Shown here in pieces: positions 24,236 through 36,890 of a stretch of DNA of 64,000 bases. The stretch lies in contig OZ024931.1 of the NCBI GenBank assembly GCA_964017235.1, forward strand, positions 97,606,221 through 97,670,220. Reading direction: 5' to 3'. The first letter of the stretch is position 1, and every line of letters starts with the position of its first letter. Both the position numbers and the translations under genes were made by a program. Under the pieces are notes generated by a model. That model was given only the letters and a program-made list of their open reading frames with translations. It had not been told where the DNA came from and ran no database searches. This DNA comes from Sabellastarte sp. h YS-2021. Taxonomy: Eukaryota; Annelida; Polychaeta; Sabellida; Sabellidae.

Positions 24236-24835
24236 TAGCTGCTCTGCAGAGATACCCTGAAGATAAAAAATTTCGTCGAAATCGCTCTATGTAGCACGGT
24301 TTTCGAAATATTAGCATTTTCATGTTTTGCAATTTTTGCGCAAAAATTCGAAAATTCAAAATGGCCGCCATTTTTGGCAAGATAAAATTTTTTTGAAAAT
24401 TGGCATGGCTACTCTGCAGAGATACCCTTTGGGTGAAAAATTTCGTCGAAATCACTCTATCTAGCACGGTTTTCGAGATATAAGCATTTTTGTGTTTTGC
24501 AATTTTGCGAAAAATTCAAAATGGCCGCCATTTTTTGCGAGAAATTTTTTGTTTGAAAATTGGCATGGCTACTCTGGAAAGATACCCTGTGGTTCAAAAA
24601 TTTCGTCAAAATCGCTCTATCTAGCAGGGTTTTCGAGATATAAGCATTTTTATGTTTTGCAATTTTTGCGAAAAATTCGAAAATTCAAAATGGCCGCCAT
24701 TTTGGGCGAGATAAAAATTTTTTGAAAATTGGGAAAACTACTCTGCAGAGATACCCTGCGGGTCAAAAATTTTGTCGAAATCGCTCTATCTAGCACGGTT
24801 TTTTGAGATATAAGCATTTTTGTGTTTTCCTTATT
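24236..24835. repeat. Satellite B-like units, ~150-170 bp
   Basis: About four units with TACTCTGCAGAGATACCCTG, ATTTCGTCGAAATCGCTCTA, GCACGGTTTTCGAGATATAA and TTCAAAATGGCCGCCATTTT. The same units occur at 18,840-19,060, 29,200-30,760, 33,305-34,130, 48,580-48,810 and 53,220-53,435. Confidence 0.9.
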
Positions 24836-25227
24836 TGGAAAATTCGTAATGATTAATTAATCATTAATTACTCGGCCATTTCTTGACCAATCAATGCCAA
24901 AATCTAATGATTTCCAGATTTTAATAGAATGAATGTATTTGCCAAGTTTCAGGTGAATTGATAAAATTCCTTTCAAGTTATCATCCGGACAAGCTTCCCC
25001 ATCGAAAAAAGACATTTTTAGTCATGTGACCTCTCTGATTGGTTGAAATGTCACAGCAGCATATTCAAAAGAAATTCCCCAAGGCTACTGCCTAAACCTG
25101 CCAAATTTGAAAAGAATCCGCCTAACGGTTACAGAGTTATAAGGAAAACAAAATGCGGAGCCGCCGGAGCCGCCGGAGCCTGAAGGTCTCCCATACACAA
25201 ACAAGCGTCCCTTGCGGGACGCTTAAT

Positions 25228-27836
25228 GAGTTATAAGCACTTTTAAGCTTGGCTGTCCTCATTTGACCTTGAAGGAGGTGTCCAAAGGTCAAATCTGACC
25301 ATACCAAAAGATTCCGAGCCAATGATTTCCTATGGGATGGTTTACCATCCCAAATCTCTGTCACCAATAATATGCGAGTTGTAGGCACTTTCAATTTTCG
25401 CTATCCTCATTTGACCTTGAAGGAGGGTTCCAAGGTCAAATCGGACCATATCAACAGATTCACAGCCCATGATTTCCTGTCTGTTTACCATCCCAAACCT
25501 CTGGGACCAATAATAAGCGAGTTATAAGCACTTTTAAGTTTGGCTATCCTTGTTTGACCTTGAAGGAGGGGTCATTGAAGGTCAAATCTGACCACACCAA
25601 AGATTCCCACCCCATGATTTCCTACAGGTTGGTTTATCATCCCAAACCTCTAGGATCAATAATAAGGGAGATATAAGCACTTTTCATGACTGACAAAAAA
25701 TACCTGTGGCGGCCATCTTGTTTCTCAAAATGAGGCCAAAAATATTCCCAGACAACATTTTATGGTTATTAATATATACTGCAAACTTAAGAAAGCTAGC
25801 TATAATATTTTTTTTCATCAGAGCAGTAATGGTGAAATCTCTCTCTACACACTGCGGCTATCCAGTGGATACAATGATTTACTCAACAGTGAGAACCTGA
25901 AAGTAGCTATTGCTCAGCTATGCCATGACATAGAGGTCCACAATTTCACTATGTTATAGCTGACCAAAAATTCTGTGAATAACATATTTAACAAATTACT
26001 CTAAATGTAATAGTTTTCAAGTTACAACTGATTTACTCAACAGTGAGAACCTCAAAGGAACTATTACTCAGCTATGCAATGAGCTACATGTCTGAAATTT
26101 TACTATGTTATAGCTAACCCAAAAGTAGGTGAACAACATATTTAAGCAAACTACTGTAAATGCAATAGTTTTCAAGCTACAACTGATTTACTCAATAGTG
26201 AGAACCTGAAAATAGCTATTGCTCCGCTATGCCATGAGCTATAGGTCTGTAATTTCACTATGTTACAGCTGACCCAAAAGTAGGTGAACAATATATTTTA
26301 ACAAAATACTCCAAATGCAATATTTTTCAAGTTATAGCTGATTTACTCAACAGTCAGTACCTGAGAATAGCTATTGCTCAGTTGTGCCATGAGCTATAAG
26401 TCTATAATTTCACTATGTTATAGCTGACCCAAAAGTAGGTGAATAACATATTTGCACAAATTTCTGTAAATGCAATAGTTTTCCAATTATAACTGATTTA
26501 CTCAACAGTGAGAACTTCAAAGTAGCTATTACACAGCTATGAAATGAGCCATAGGTCTGAAACTTCACTATGTTATAGCTGATCCCAAAATAGGTGAATA
26601 ACATATTGAAACAAAATACTCTAAATGCAATAGTTTTCAAGTTATAAGTGATTTACTCAACAGTGATAACCTAAAAGTAGCTATTACTCAGCTATGCCAT
26701 GAGCTACAGGTCTGAAATTTTACTATGTTATAGCTGGCCCAAAAGTAGCTGAATAACATATTTATACGAAATTCTCTAAATGCAATAGTTTTTAAGTTAC
26801 AAGTGATTTTACTCATGATGGAAGTTACTGAAAAGCCCAAAAGTAGCTATTACTCACTTAGCTATTGAGACAGACACCCAACTTACTCACCATATTGTAG
26901 CTATGAAAAAAGTAGCTGAATAACATATTTTAACAAAATGCTTTAAATGCAACACTTTTCAAGTTATAAGTGATTTACTCAACAGTGATAACCTAAAAGT
27001 AGCTATTACTCAGCTATGCCATGAGCTACAGGTCTGAAATTTTACTATGTTATAGCTGACCCAAAAGTAGCTGAATAACATATTTATACGAAATTCTCTA
27101 AATGCAATAGTTTTCAAGTTATAAGCGATTTACTCAACAGTGATAACCTAAAAGTAGCTATTACTCAGCTATGCCATGAGCTACAGGTCTGAAATTTCAC
27201 TATGTTATAGCTGGCCCAAAAGTAGCTGAATAACATATTTATACGAAATTCTCTAAATGCAATAGTTTTTAAGTTACAAGTGATTTTACTCATAATGGAA
27301 GTTACTGAAAAGCCCAAAAGTAGCTATTACTCACTTAGCTATTGAGACAGACACCCGACTTACTCACCATATTGTAGCTATGAAAAAAGTAGCTGAACAA
27401 CATATTTTCACAAAATACTGTAAATGCAACACTTTTGAAGTTATAAGTGATTTAGTGCATGATTTCATGAATTTTAATGCATTAAAAATTATTAAAAAAA
27501 TTTATTAAAAAAAAAGTAAGACAGATCCAGGTCTCACACAAGAGAATCTACCTCTGGCCTAGTACATATATGCAAGATATGAGAGAAATCCCTGCAATAG
27601 TCACTCAGAAAATTGTGATAAAAAGTTGAAATTTTCACACTTTTGGTGGGGGTACCCCCCTTGTAATGTCTCTAGCAAACAGACGAACAGACAGATTTGC
27701 ATGCCTTGAACAATTTTTCATCCTCAATAGATAAGGTATCTTTTAAAAAAAACAGCATGTCTCTAGGCCTTGTAGTTTTGGAGAAGAAGTTGTTCACGCG
27801 GACGCGGACGCCCACGACGCAGAGTGATGACATAAA
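25228..27836. mobile_element. HINE-like element, end-truncated copy
   Basis: Begins inside satellite E directly after the hairpin end of ACTAGAGG copy 1. It then follows copy 2 closely: E units to 25,680, the GGCGGCCATCTTG linker, C units 25,870-27,450, and a tail with GGGGGTACCCCC near 27,650. It stops at GCAGAGTGATGACATA, without the closing GTCAGCTGAC. The hairpin end is missing, so it is truncated at both sides. Confidence 0.75.
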
Positions 27837-28452
27837 AATTGTTTTTGGTCATGTGACCTTCGTAAAGGTCAAAGGTCAAATTTAAGCATGCAGAAAAATT
27901 TTCCCACACCTAAGGTATAAAACTGCCAAATATGGTTTGAAACCTTCTAATAATAAGGGAGATATTCAAGGGAGACCATAATGCGGCGGCGGCGGCGGTG
28001 AGGAAACTGAGGTGAAAACAAAGAAGCGCCCTTTCAGGGACGCTTAATTATAGGGCAAAATATGTGAAAAATGTAGGAAAATTCCTAAATGGGGTCTTTA
28101 TGGGTCTCAAACACAGTTTTGTCCTCAACTTAATTAAGTCTTCATTTTTTGCACATGTACTAAGAATTTATTTATCTGTTCTCAGGTAAAATTTTAGCCA
28201 GATGAGCCTCATAGATTGTGACCTAGAGGGCTCTAAGTGGCCAAAAGTCAAATTTCTGACCTTAAGGTGGCCATAAGTTCTTACCTTACAATAGGGATCT
28301 TACTTTGGGCACCCTTAACATGTGTACCAAATTTGAAAAAAAAATACTGATCCGTTTTTGAGTTATTACGTATACAAGGATATTTCTACGGCGGTGGCGG
28401 TGCCACGGACCTGAATCCAATATATCCCCGACTTTTGTCTGGGGATATAATA
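27837..28452. other. Two hairpin-ended tails of diverged repeat elements
   Basis: The first segment ends with a (GGC)n run (27,982-28,000) and an AAGCGCCCTTTCAGGGACGC hairpin (28,024-28,045, one mismatch). The second has a GGCGGTGGCGGTG run (28,390-28,402) and ends TATATCCCC...GGGGATATA (28,421-28,449). Both look like 3' ends of related elements whose bodies are gone. Confidence 0.5.
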
Positions 28453-29046
28453 AGGAATGTCCAATAGGAAAATTATAAATCCAGATTTAAATATAAATTA
28501 TTAAACCACAAGAACAGATTTATAATAATAAGTCAGAATTGAGAATTTTAAATCTGTGATTATCAACTGAAATAAATTCATAACTGTAGGAGCTGTGTCA
28601 AAATTAACTGAGGCAAGTTGAACAATACTCGGCTAGTTAAGGGTTAAAAATCCCCTATTTTTACTACATAAGGCTATAATTTCATTAATTGTGGGACTTA
28701 AAGCTCACCAGAAAATAACAGTGTCCACTTTGCCTACTTTAATATGTATAACCAGTTTCATTTTAAAAAGTTAAAAACTCAGCAAGCAGAGGGATAAAAA
28801 CATAAAAATAAGTTCTTAAAAGCCTAAGATTGCCATCACATCATTAATATTCAAAATTTTAATAGAAAGGCACTTCCTTTGAAAAATTCAAAGATTTCAG
28901 CTCTATGAGTTTAATAGTTACAGGGCTTTAAAGTGGCACAATGTCCATAAATTGGGTCTCTGTGCGCATGTTAGAATTGTTAAAGTGACCTTAGCAATTA
29001 AACTACAGATCTGAAACCTTTTGGGGACATAGATAACAAACAAAAA
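28453..29046. other. AT-rich sequence, nothing recognised
   Basis: Non-repetitive within this window, AT-rich, with no long open frame and no motif I recognise. It may be host intron or intergenic sequence. Confidence 0.4.
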
Positions 29047-30836
29047 CTAGAGGATCGCTTGCAAAAAAAAATAATGTTTTTTGTACAGCAAAAACAAAGC
29101 GTCCCAAAAAGGATATAAAGGTGAGTGCTAAAGTATTAAGAAAATGCTCTGCTTTTAGCCTTATACTGTTGTGATGGCTTGATCCAGATGACTATTTTGC
29201 AGAGATGCCCTATGGGTCAAAAATTTCGTCGAAATCGCTCTATCCAGCACGGTTTTCAAGATATAAGAATTTTTGCAAAAAATTGGAAAATTCAAAATGG
29301 CCGCCATATTTGGCAAGATAAAAACACAGTTTTCGCGATATAAGCATTTGTGTGTTTTGCAATTTTGCGAAAAATTAGAAACTTTAACTTTGGGCCATTT
29401 CTGGCGAGTCAAAATTTTTTTGAAAACTGGAATGGCTACCCTGAAGATATACTCTGTTGGTCAAAAATTTCATCGAAATTGCTCTATCTAGCACGGTTTT
29501 CGAGATATAAGCATTTTTGTCTTTTATAATTTTTGCGAAAAATTCGAAAATTCAAAATGGCCGCCATTTTGGGCGAGATAAAATTTTTTGGAATAATGTG
29601 TTAATTAATCAGCAGAGATACCCTGTGGGTCAAAAATTTCATCGAAATCACTCTATCTAGCACGGTTTTCGAGATATAAGCATTTTTGTGTTTTACAATT
29701 TTTGCAAATTATTTGAAAATTCAAAATGGCCGCCATTTTTGGCTAGACAATTTTTTTTTAAAAATTGGGATGGCTACTGTGCAGATACCCTGTGGGTCAA
29801 AATTTTTCTGAAATAAGTGGGGTTTTTGCGTTTAACACTGAAATTCAAGATGGCCGCCAAGAGTGGCGGGAAAACGAGTTTTGCGAAAAGTTGCCAGTAG
29901 ACTTTGCAGATACCCTGTGGGTCAAAAATTGCATCGAAAATTGCTTCTATCTCGCTCTGTTTCCAAGATAAACAAGTTTTTGCGTTATATGCAGAAATTC
30001 AAGATGGCCGCCAAGAGTGGCGGGAAAACGAGTTTTGCGAAAAGTTGCCAGTAGACTCTGCAGATACCCTATGGGTCAAAAATTGCATCGAAGATTGCTT
30101 CTATCTTGCTCTGTTTCCAAGATAAACAAGTTTTTGCGTTATATGCAGAACTTCAAGATGGCCACCAAAAGTGGCCAGGAAAAAGTTTTTTGGCAAAAGT
30201 CGCGAGTAACCTCGCCACATAACCAGCGGGTCAAAAATTTTATCGAAATCGCTCTATCTCACTCTGTTTCCAAGATAAATAGGTTTTTGCGTGTAACGCA
30301 GAAAATCAAGATGGCCGCCAAAAGTGGTGGGAAAACGATTTTTGCAAAAAGTTGCCAGTAGATTCCGCATATACCCTATGGGTCTAAAATTTCGTCGAAA
30401 TCGTTCTATCTCGCTGCGTTTCTGAGATAAACACGTTTTTGCATTTAACACAGAAATTCAAGATGGCCACCAAAAGTGGCGGGAAGATATTTTTTTTATT
30501 TGAGAAAAGTCGCCAGTAGACTCTGCAGCTACCCTGCTTGTCAAAAATTTCGTCGAAATCGCTCTATCTCGCTCCGTTTCTGAAGTAAGCAGGTTTTTGC
30601 GTTTAACGCCGAAATTCAAGATGGCTACCAAAAGTGGCGGGAAAATGATTTTTGCGAAAAGTTGCCAGTAGACTTTGCAGATACCCTGTGGGTAAAAAAT
30701 TTCGTCGAAATTGCTCTATCTCACTCTGTTTCTGAGATAAAAACGTTTTTGCATTTTCAGCGTTAAGAAAAATTGTGACATTTAGTAAATCGTTAATAAG
30801 TCGGCCATTTTTTATTGGATAACTACCAAAAATTAA
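29047..30836. mobile_element. ACTAGAGG element copy 2, truncated
   Basis: Starts ACTAGAGGATCGCTTGC and the AAAGCGTCCC motif, then about ten B-like units. From 29,830 on, a distinct subtype dominates (AGATGGCCGCCAAGAGTGGC; TTGCCAGTAGACT..GCAGATACCCTG). Satellite A and the hairpin tail are absent. It stops where copy 3 begins at 30,837. Confidence 0.65.
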
Positions 30837-33800
30837 CTAGAGGATCGCTCGCAAAAAAAAAAGATAATGTTTTTGCATAGCAAAAACAAAGCGTCCCGAA
30901 AAGGCTATAAAGGTGAGTGCTAAAGTATTAAGAAAATGCTTCGTTTCTAGCCTTATACTGTTGTGGCAACCAAAGTCAGCGCAGTCTGCTCTATCTAGCA
31001 CGGTTTTCAAGATATAAGCATTTTTGTGTTTTGCAAAAAATAAAAAAATTAAAAATGTCCGCTATATTTGGCGAGACAAAAATATTTTGAAAATTGGCAT
31101 GGCTACTCTACAGAGATACCCAGCAGGTCCAAAATTTTGTTGAGTTTGCTCCATATAGCACAGTTTTCGAGATATAAGCATTTTTGTGTTTTGCAAAAAC
31201 TTTGAAAATTCAAAATGGCCACCATTTTTGGGGAGACAAAAATTTTTGTCAAGAACACTGCCGCGGTGTGTATCTCCCGCCGAGCATTAAAGCAGAAGAA
31301 ATAGCTTTTCCGAGATATTCACAATTTTTCATTTTCGTGTGTGAAAGGTCTTCCAAAAGTAGGTGAATGAGTTATTTGAGAAAAATTGGCTATCTGCAAT
31401 ACTATTAAGAGATAATTCACATTTACTCATTTTGAGTAGGTGAATAATTATCTATGGGTCTGAAACTTCACCAAGTGAAAGCTCTCCCAAAAGTAGGTGA
31501 ATGAGTTATTTGAGAAAAATTGGCTATCTGCAATACTTTTAGAGATAATTCGCATTTACTCATTTTGAGTAGGTGAGTAATTAGCTATGGGTCTGAAACT
31601 TCACCAAGTGAAAGCTCTCCCAAAAGTAGGTGAATGAGTTATTTGAGAAAAATTGGCTATCTGCAATACTTTTAGAGATAATTCGCATTTACTCATTTTG
31701 AGTAGGTGAGTAATTAGCTATGGGTCTGAAACTTCACAGAGTGAAAGCTCTCCCAAAAGTAGGTGAATGAGTTATTTGAGAAAAATTGGCTATCTGCAAT
31801 ACTTTTAGAGATAATTCGCATTTACTCATTTTGAGTACGTGAGTAATTAGCTATGGGTCTGAAACTTCACCAAGTGAAAGCTCTCCCAAAAGTAGGCCAA
31901 TGATTAATTTGACAAAAATTGGCTATCTGCAATACTTTTAGAGATAATTCGCATTTACTCATTTTGAGTAGGTGAGTAATTAGCTATGGGTCTGAAACTT
32001 CACCAAGTGAAAGCTCTCCCAAAAGTAGGTGAATGAGTTATTTGAGAAAAATTGGCTATCTGCAATACTTTTAGAGATAATTCGCATTTACTCATTTTGA
32101 GTAGGTGAGTAATTAGCTATGGGTCTGAAACTTCACCAAGTGAAAGCTCTCCCAAAAGTAGGCCAATGATTAATTTGACAAAAATTGGCTATCTGCAATA
32201 CTTTTAGAGATAATTCGCATTTACTCATTTTGAGTAGGTGAGTAATTAGCTATGGGTCTGAAACTTCACCATGTGAAAGCTCTCCCACAAGTAGATGAAT
32301 GAGTTATTTGATAAAAATTGGGTATCCGCAATACTTTTACAGATAATTCGCATTTACTCATTTTGAGTAGGTAAATAATTAGCTATGGGTCTGGAACTTC
32401 ACAGAGTGAAAGCTCTCTCAAAAGTAGATGAATGAGTTATTTGAGAAAAATTGGGTATCCGCAATACTTTTAGAGATAATTAGCATTTACTCATTTTGAG
32501 TAGGTGAGTAATTAGCTATGGGTCTGGAACTTCACCATGTGAAAGCTCTCCCAAAAGTAGGTGAATGAGTTATTTGAGAAAAATTGGCTATCTGCAATAC
32601 TTTTAGAGATAATTCGCATTTACTCATTTTGAGTAGGTGAGTAATTAGCTATGGGTCTGAAACTTCACCATGTGAAAGCTCTTCCAAAAGTAGGTGAATG
32701 AGTTATTTGAGAAAAATTGGCTAGCTGCAATACTTTTAGAGATAATTCGCATTTACTCATTTTGAGTAGGTGAGTAATTAGCTATGGGTCTGAAACTTCA
32801 CAGAGTGAAAGCTCTCCCAAAAGTAGGTGAATGAGTTATTTGAGAAAAATTGGCTATCTGCAATACTTTTAGAGATAATTCGCATTTACTCATTTTGAGT
32901 AGGTGAGTAATTAGCTATGGGTCTGAAACTTCACCATGTGAAAGCTCTCCCACAAGTAGATGAATGAGTTATTTGATAAAAATTGGGTATCCGCAATACT
33001 TTTACAGATAATTAGCATTTACTCATTTTGAGTAGGTAAATAATTAGCTATAGGTCTGGAACTTCACCATGTGAAAGCTCTCCCAAAAGTAGGTGAATGA
33101 GTTATTTGAGAAAAATTGGCTATCTGCAATACTTTTAGAGATAATTCGCATTTACTCATTTTGAGTAGGTGAGTAATTAGCTATGGGTCTGAAACTTCAC
33201 CATGTGAAAGCTCTTCCAAAAGTAGGTGAATGAGTTATTTGAGAAAAATTGGCTATCTGCAATACTTTTAAGAGATAATTCGCATTTACTCATTTTGAGT
33301 AGGTGAGTAAAATGGCCGCCATTTTTGGCAAGATAAAATATTTTTGAAAATTGGCATGGCTACTCTGCAGAGATACCCTGTGGGTCAAAAATTTCGTCGA
33401 AATCACTCTATCTAGCACGGTTTTCGAGATATAAGCATTTTTGTGTTTTGCAATTTTGCGAAAAATTCGAAAATTCAAAATGGCCGCCATTTTTTGCGAG
33501 AAATTTTTTGTTTGAAAATTGGCATGGCTACTCTGCAGATATACCCTGTGGATCAAAAATTTCGTCGAAATCGCTCTATCTTGCAGGGTTTTCGAGATAT
33601 AAGCATTTTTATGTTTTGCAATTTTTGCGAAAAATTCGAAAATTCAAAATGGCCGCCATTTTTGGCGAGACAAAAATTTTTTCAAAATTGGGATAACTAC
33701 TCTGCAGAGATACCCTGTGGGTCAAAAATTTCGCCGAAATTGCTCTATCTAGCACGGTTTTCGAGATATAAGCATTTTTGTGTTTTGCAATTTTTACGAA

Positions 33801-34558
33801 AATTTCGAAAATTCAAAATGGCCGCCATTTTTGGCGAGACAAAAATTTTTTGAAAATTGGGAAAAGTACTCCACAGAGATACCCTGTGGGTCAAAAATTT
33901 TGTCGAAATTGCTCTATCTAGCACAGTTTTTGAGATATAAGCATTTTTGTGTTTTGCAATTTTTGCGAAAATTTCGAAAATTCAAAATGGCCGCCATTTT
34001 GGACGAGACAAAATTTTTTTTGAAAATTGGGAAAACTACTCCGCAGAGATACCCTGTGGGTCAAAAATTTTGTCGAAATCGCTCTATCTAGTACGGTTTT
34101 CGAGATATAAGCATTTTTGTGTTTTCCTTATTTGGAAAATTCGTAATGATTAATTAATCATTAATTACTCGGCCATTTCTTGACCAATCAATGCCAAAAT
34201 CTAATGATTTCCAGATTTTAATAGAATGAATGTATTTGCCAAGTTTCAGGTGAATTGATAAAATTCCTTTCAAGTTATCATCCGGACAAGCTTCCCCATC
34301 GAAAAAAGACATTTTTGGTCATGTGACCTCTCTGATTGGTTGAAATGTCACTGCAGCATATTCAAAAAAATTCCCCAAGGCTACTGCCTAAACCTGCCAA
34401 ATTTGAAAAGAATCCGCCTAACGGTTACAGAGTTATAAGGAAAACAAAATGCGGAGCCGGCGGAGCCGGCGGAGCCGGCGGAGCCGCCGGAGCCGGCGGA
34501 GCCGGCGGAGCCTGAAGCTCTCCCATACACAAACAAGCGTCCCTTGCGGGACGCTTAA
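30837..34558. mobile_element. ACTAGAGG tandem-repeat element, copy 3, both ends present
   Basis: Same order as copy 1: start motif, B-like units (30,990-31,230), about 15 satellite-A monomers (31,355-33,308), six B-like units (33,309-34,130), unique tail, (GGAGCC/CGGCGGAGC)n at 34,450-34,512, and the terminal hairpin at 34,535-34,556. It is 3.7 kb against 6.6 kb for copy 1; nearly all of the difference is satellite-A copy number. Confidence 0.7.
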
Positions 34559-34866
34559 TGATTTCTAGACATCTATATAACAAACCTACTTGCCAAATTT
34601 TATGTGAATAGGTGAAACGCTTTTTAAGTTATCATGCGGACAAGCACACCCTTTTGAAAAACATGTTTTTGGTCATGTAACTATTCTGATTGGTTGAACT
34701 GTCATGACATCATATTCAGAATTTTTTTCCAGGGCCACTGCATACACCTGCCAAATATGAAGAGAATCTGCCTTATGGCTGCAAAGCTATTGCGAAAAGA
34801 AAATGCGGATCCGGCGGAGTCGCTTCTCCCATATACAAACAAGCGTCCCTCGTGGGACACTTGATA
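34559..34866. other. Diverged duplicate of the ACTAGAGG-element tail
   Basis: Repeats the tail's order (GACATCTATATAACAAACC.., AAGTTATCATGCGGACAAGC, GGTCATGTAACTATTCTGAT, ATGCGGATCCGGCGGAG) with many substitutions. It ends in a decayed hairpin AAGCGTCCCTCGTGGGACAC (34,841-34,862). Confidence 0.6.
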
Positions 34867-36890
34867 AATGAGAGTGCTAAAAATGTCTGGATGTTTTGAT
34901 TGGAGGAGAGAAGTGCAGCCCATGCTCACTTGAAGAGTAAAGCCCCTCATAATTTTTGCCACCCTGAAATGAGATTAATGACAACCTTAAAGTTTATACA
35001 ATATATACTGAAAAAATAAAAAGACCTTACCCAAACATCCTGATGAGGTAAGCTTATACCTAAACCCTGGGAATTAGACTCCTGAAGACTTGGTTGTAGC
35101 AGATGCGCCCCTTTCTTTCCGAGGATAACTGGTCTGAGGGGAAGGGTCTAGGACTTGTTGTGCCACTACTACTGGTCCCAGATACATATTGTTGTCGTTG
35201 TCTGACCAAGTAAGTTCTTTTAGGTAAAAATTTGTAAATGTGTTGAGAGCTTTCCAGTGACAGGCTTGCATGATTTGGTCCACCGATACCCCACCGTAAA
35301 AGGCCTTAGATTCCGCGAAGCCCCTAATGTCATGCGCTTTAACTTGGACCAAGTCCAAGGCTTGATGGTCTGCTTGTTTATAACAAAGTAGGATGGTTTG
35401 TTTTAACCAAGAAGAAAGAGTAGCAGGTCTGATGTCTGAGGTGTGTCCTTTCTTGAAGGAAATGAAAAGTAGGGATCGTGACCCTCTCAGGTTTTTGGGT
35501 CGATCCAAGTAATACCTCAGGGCCCGTACTGGAAACAAGGTCCTGTCTTCTTTGAATTGTCTATCTACAATGGTAGTCAAAGCAGGAATAGTCACCAAAG
35601 ACACACTTTGAGAACCTTCTCTTGCTAGTTGGTGTTTAGCTATGAAATCAGAAGAAGGGAACAAGGCAACCTTTTCCCATTGGCCTAGATTAGATACTTT
35701 GTTTGCAACCCAGGCATGAATTTCGCTGCGGTTCTTACCGGAGGCCACAGCTAGCAAGAAAGCAGTTTTGAGAGTAAGATGTTTGAGGTCTGTGTCTTTC
35801 ATAGGCTCTAAGGGTGATTTAGTGAGCTCATTAAATACAACATAAAGGTTCCATTTTGGAAGATTCCTGGAACTTTTGGGAAGATGCCTGTGAAAACTGG
35901 AGAGTAATCTGTTGAGGTCTGAGCTTTGGGAGATATGGTGCCCAGATGGGCCCCGTGTGTCAACAATAGCAGTGCTATAACCATCAATGGTCGAAGGGCG
36001 CCTGTTTAGGTCTTGGTACAGGTACATGAAAAAGTCTGAGACTTGTTTCACAGAGGGAGTGGAGAAATCCACCGAATTGTCTCTGCACCATTTTTCAAAT
36101 AGGGCCCACTTTGATTTATAGATGGTTCTTGTTGATGACCTCTGAGGGGCAGCAATTCTCTCTGCCACCTCCACAGAGAAGCCTTGTTCTTGGAGCTGTC
36201 CACTCCTAGACACCAGGCGTGGCAGTTGAGATGTTGTGGATTGCTGTGAAACACATAGTTGTAGGACTGTTTGAGAAGAGTTGAACACTGGAAGCTGAAG
36301 TGGGATCTCTGTTGAGAGCTGCACAAGGTCCCAAAACCAGGGCATCCCTGGCCAGCCTGAGGCTATTACAATCAGGCAATTGCATTGTCTGATCTTTTGG
36401 TCCATCCTGTGAAGGAGAGCCGTTGGAGGGTAAGCATAAGCTGTGAGACCCAACCAGTTTATATTTACAGCATCTATGTCCCAAGCATTCTGGTCTGGGA
36501 CTGCAGACACGTACAGTGGCAGTTTGTGTTTCAGACGAGTGGCAAATAGATCTACATGAGGGGTGAACCACTTGTGACAGATCTGTTTGAACACCTGTGG
36601 ATGCAGTGACCATTCTGTTGAGTGTACTTGGTTTGACCTGGACAGGTCGGCCATCACATTCAGACACCCTGGAATGTGTCTGGCTTTTAATGTTATCTGG
36701 TAATGATGGCACCACGTGACCAGAGGAGTGATTATACGAAACATGCAAAATACATAAAATATTTTGCAAAGCTGACAATAAACTAGAAATAGGACGCCCT
36801 GTTGCTTGTAGCTGCGACATATGAATAGAAACAGGATAGCATAGAAGAACACACATTATCATGTGTAATGTCCACCCTATCAACCTTTTG
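34867..36890 (-). mobile_element. DIRS fragment DIRS-5 (RNase H end to recombinase)
   Basis: Same subfamily as DIRS-2. The left end enters inside the DIRS-2-like terminal region (AGTGCTAAAA..ATGTTTTGATTG, compare 3,695-3,720). The right end stops in RNase H, where satellite B begins. Neither element tip is present. It is the best-preserved DIRS-2-type recombinase in the window. Confidence 0.85.
35074..36852 (-). CDS. DIRS methylase-like/tyrosine recombinase fused ORF, 592 codons, unbroken
   Basis: A single open frame. About the first 50 residues are not recognised. The RNase H C-terminal box ARHIPGCLNVMAD-LSR follows (one residue short at MADLSR), then the methylase-like tail VDLFATRLKHKLPLYVSAV with AYPPTALL and SGWPGMPWFW. 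From roughly residue 195 on comes a complete tyrosine recombinase: FSVEVAERIAAPQ, FMYLYQDLNRRPSTIDGY, Arg box GKNRSEIHAW, HxxR box VKAHDIRGFAES, and CHWKALNTFTNFYL with the presumed Tyr nucleophile. In DIRS-2 these two proteins are in different frames; here a 2-bp shortening near 36,275 joins them. Whether the Met at 36,852 is ever used is unknown. The first Arg of KRR is Asn, but the second, likely catalytic, is kept. Confidence 0.8.
   Translation of the reverse strand: MFFYAILFLFICRSYKQQGVLFLVYCQLCKIFYVFCMFRIITPLVTWCHHYQITLKARHIPGCLNVMADLSRSNQVHSTEWSLHPQVFKQICHKWFTPHVDLFATRLKHKLPLYVSAVPDQNAWDIDAVNINWLGLTAYAYPPTALLHRMDQKIRQCNCLIVIASGWPGMPWFWDLVQLSTEIPLQLPVFNSSQTVLQLCVSQQSTTSQLPRLVSRSGQLQEQGFSVEVAERIAAPQRSSTRTIYKSKWALFEKWCRDNSVDFSTPSVKQVSDFFMYLYQDLNRRPSTIDGYSTAIVDTRGPSGHHISQSSDLNRLLSSFHRHLPKSSRNLPKWNLYVVFNELTKSPLEPMKDTDLKHLTLKTAFLLAVASGKNRSEIHAWVANKVSNLGQWEKVALFPSSDFIAKHQLAREGSQSVSLVTIPALTTIVDRQFKEDRTLFPVRALRYYLDRPKNLRGSRSLLFISFKKGHTSDIRPATLSSWLKQTILLCYKQADHQALDLVQVKAHDIRGFAESKAFYGGVSVDQIMQACHWKALNTFTNFYLKELTWSDNDNNMYLGPVVVAQQVLDPSPQTSYPRKERGASATTKSSGV

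Larger units (their letters stand above)
18666..25227. mobile_element. ACTAGAGG tandem-repeat element, copy 1
   Basis: Starts ACTAGAGGATCGCTCGC, then an AAGCGTCCC motif about 50 bp in. Next come satellite-B-like units (18,840-19,150), a long satellite-A array (19,170-24,235) and four more B-like units (24,236-24,835). A non-repetitive tail follows, with (GGAGCC)n at 25,154-25,182, and it ends in a hairpin AAGCGTCCC-TTGC-GGGACGCTT (25,203-25,224). Copy 3 (30,837-34,558) has the same order and ends. The terminal hairpin repeats the 5' AAGCGTCCC, giving a subterminal inverted repeat. No ORF. Mobility is inferred from the dispersed, consistently bounded copies. Confidence 0.65.
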
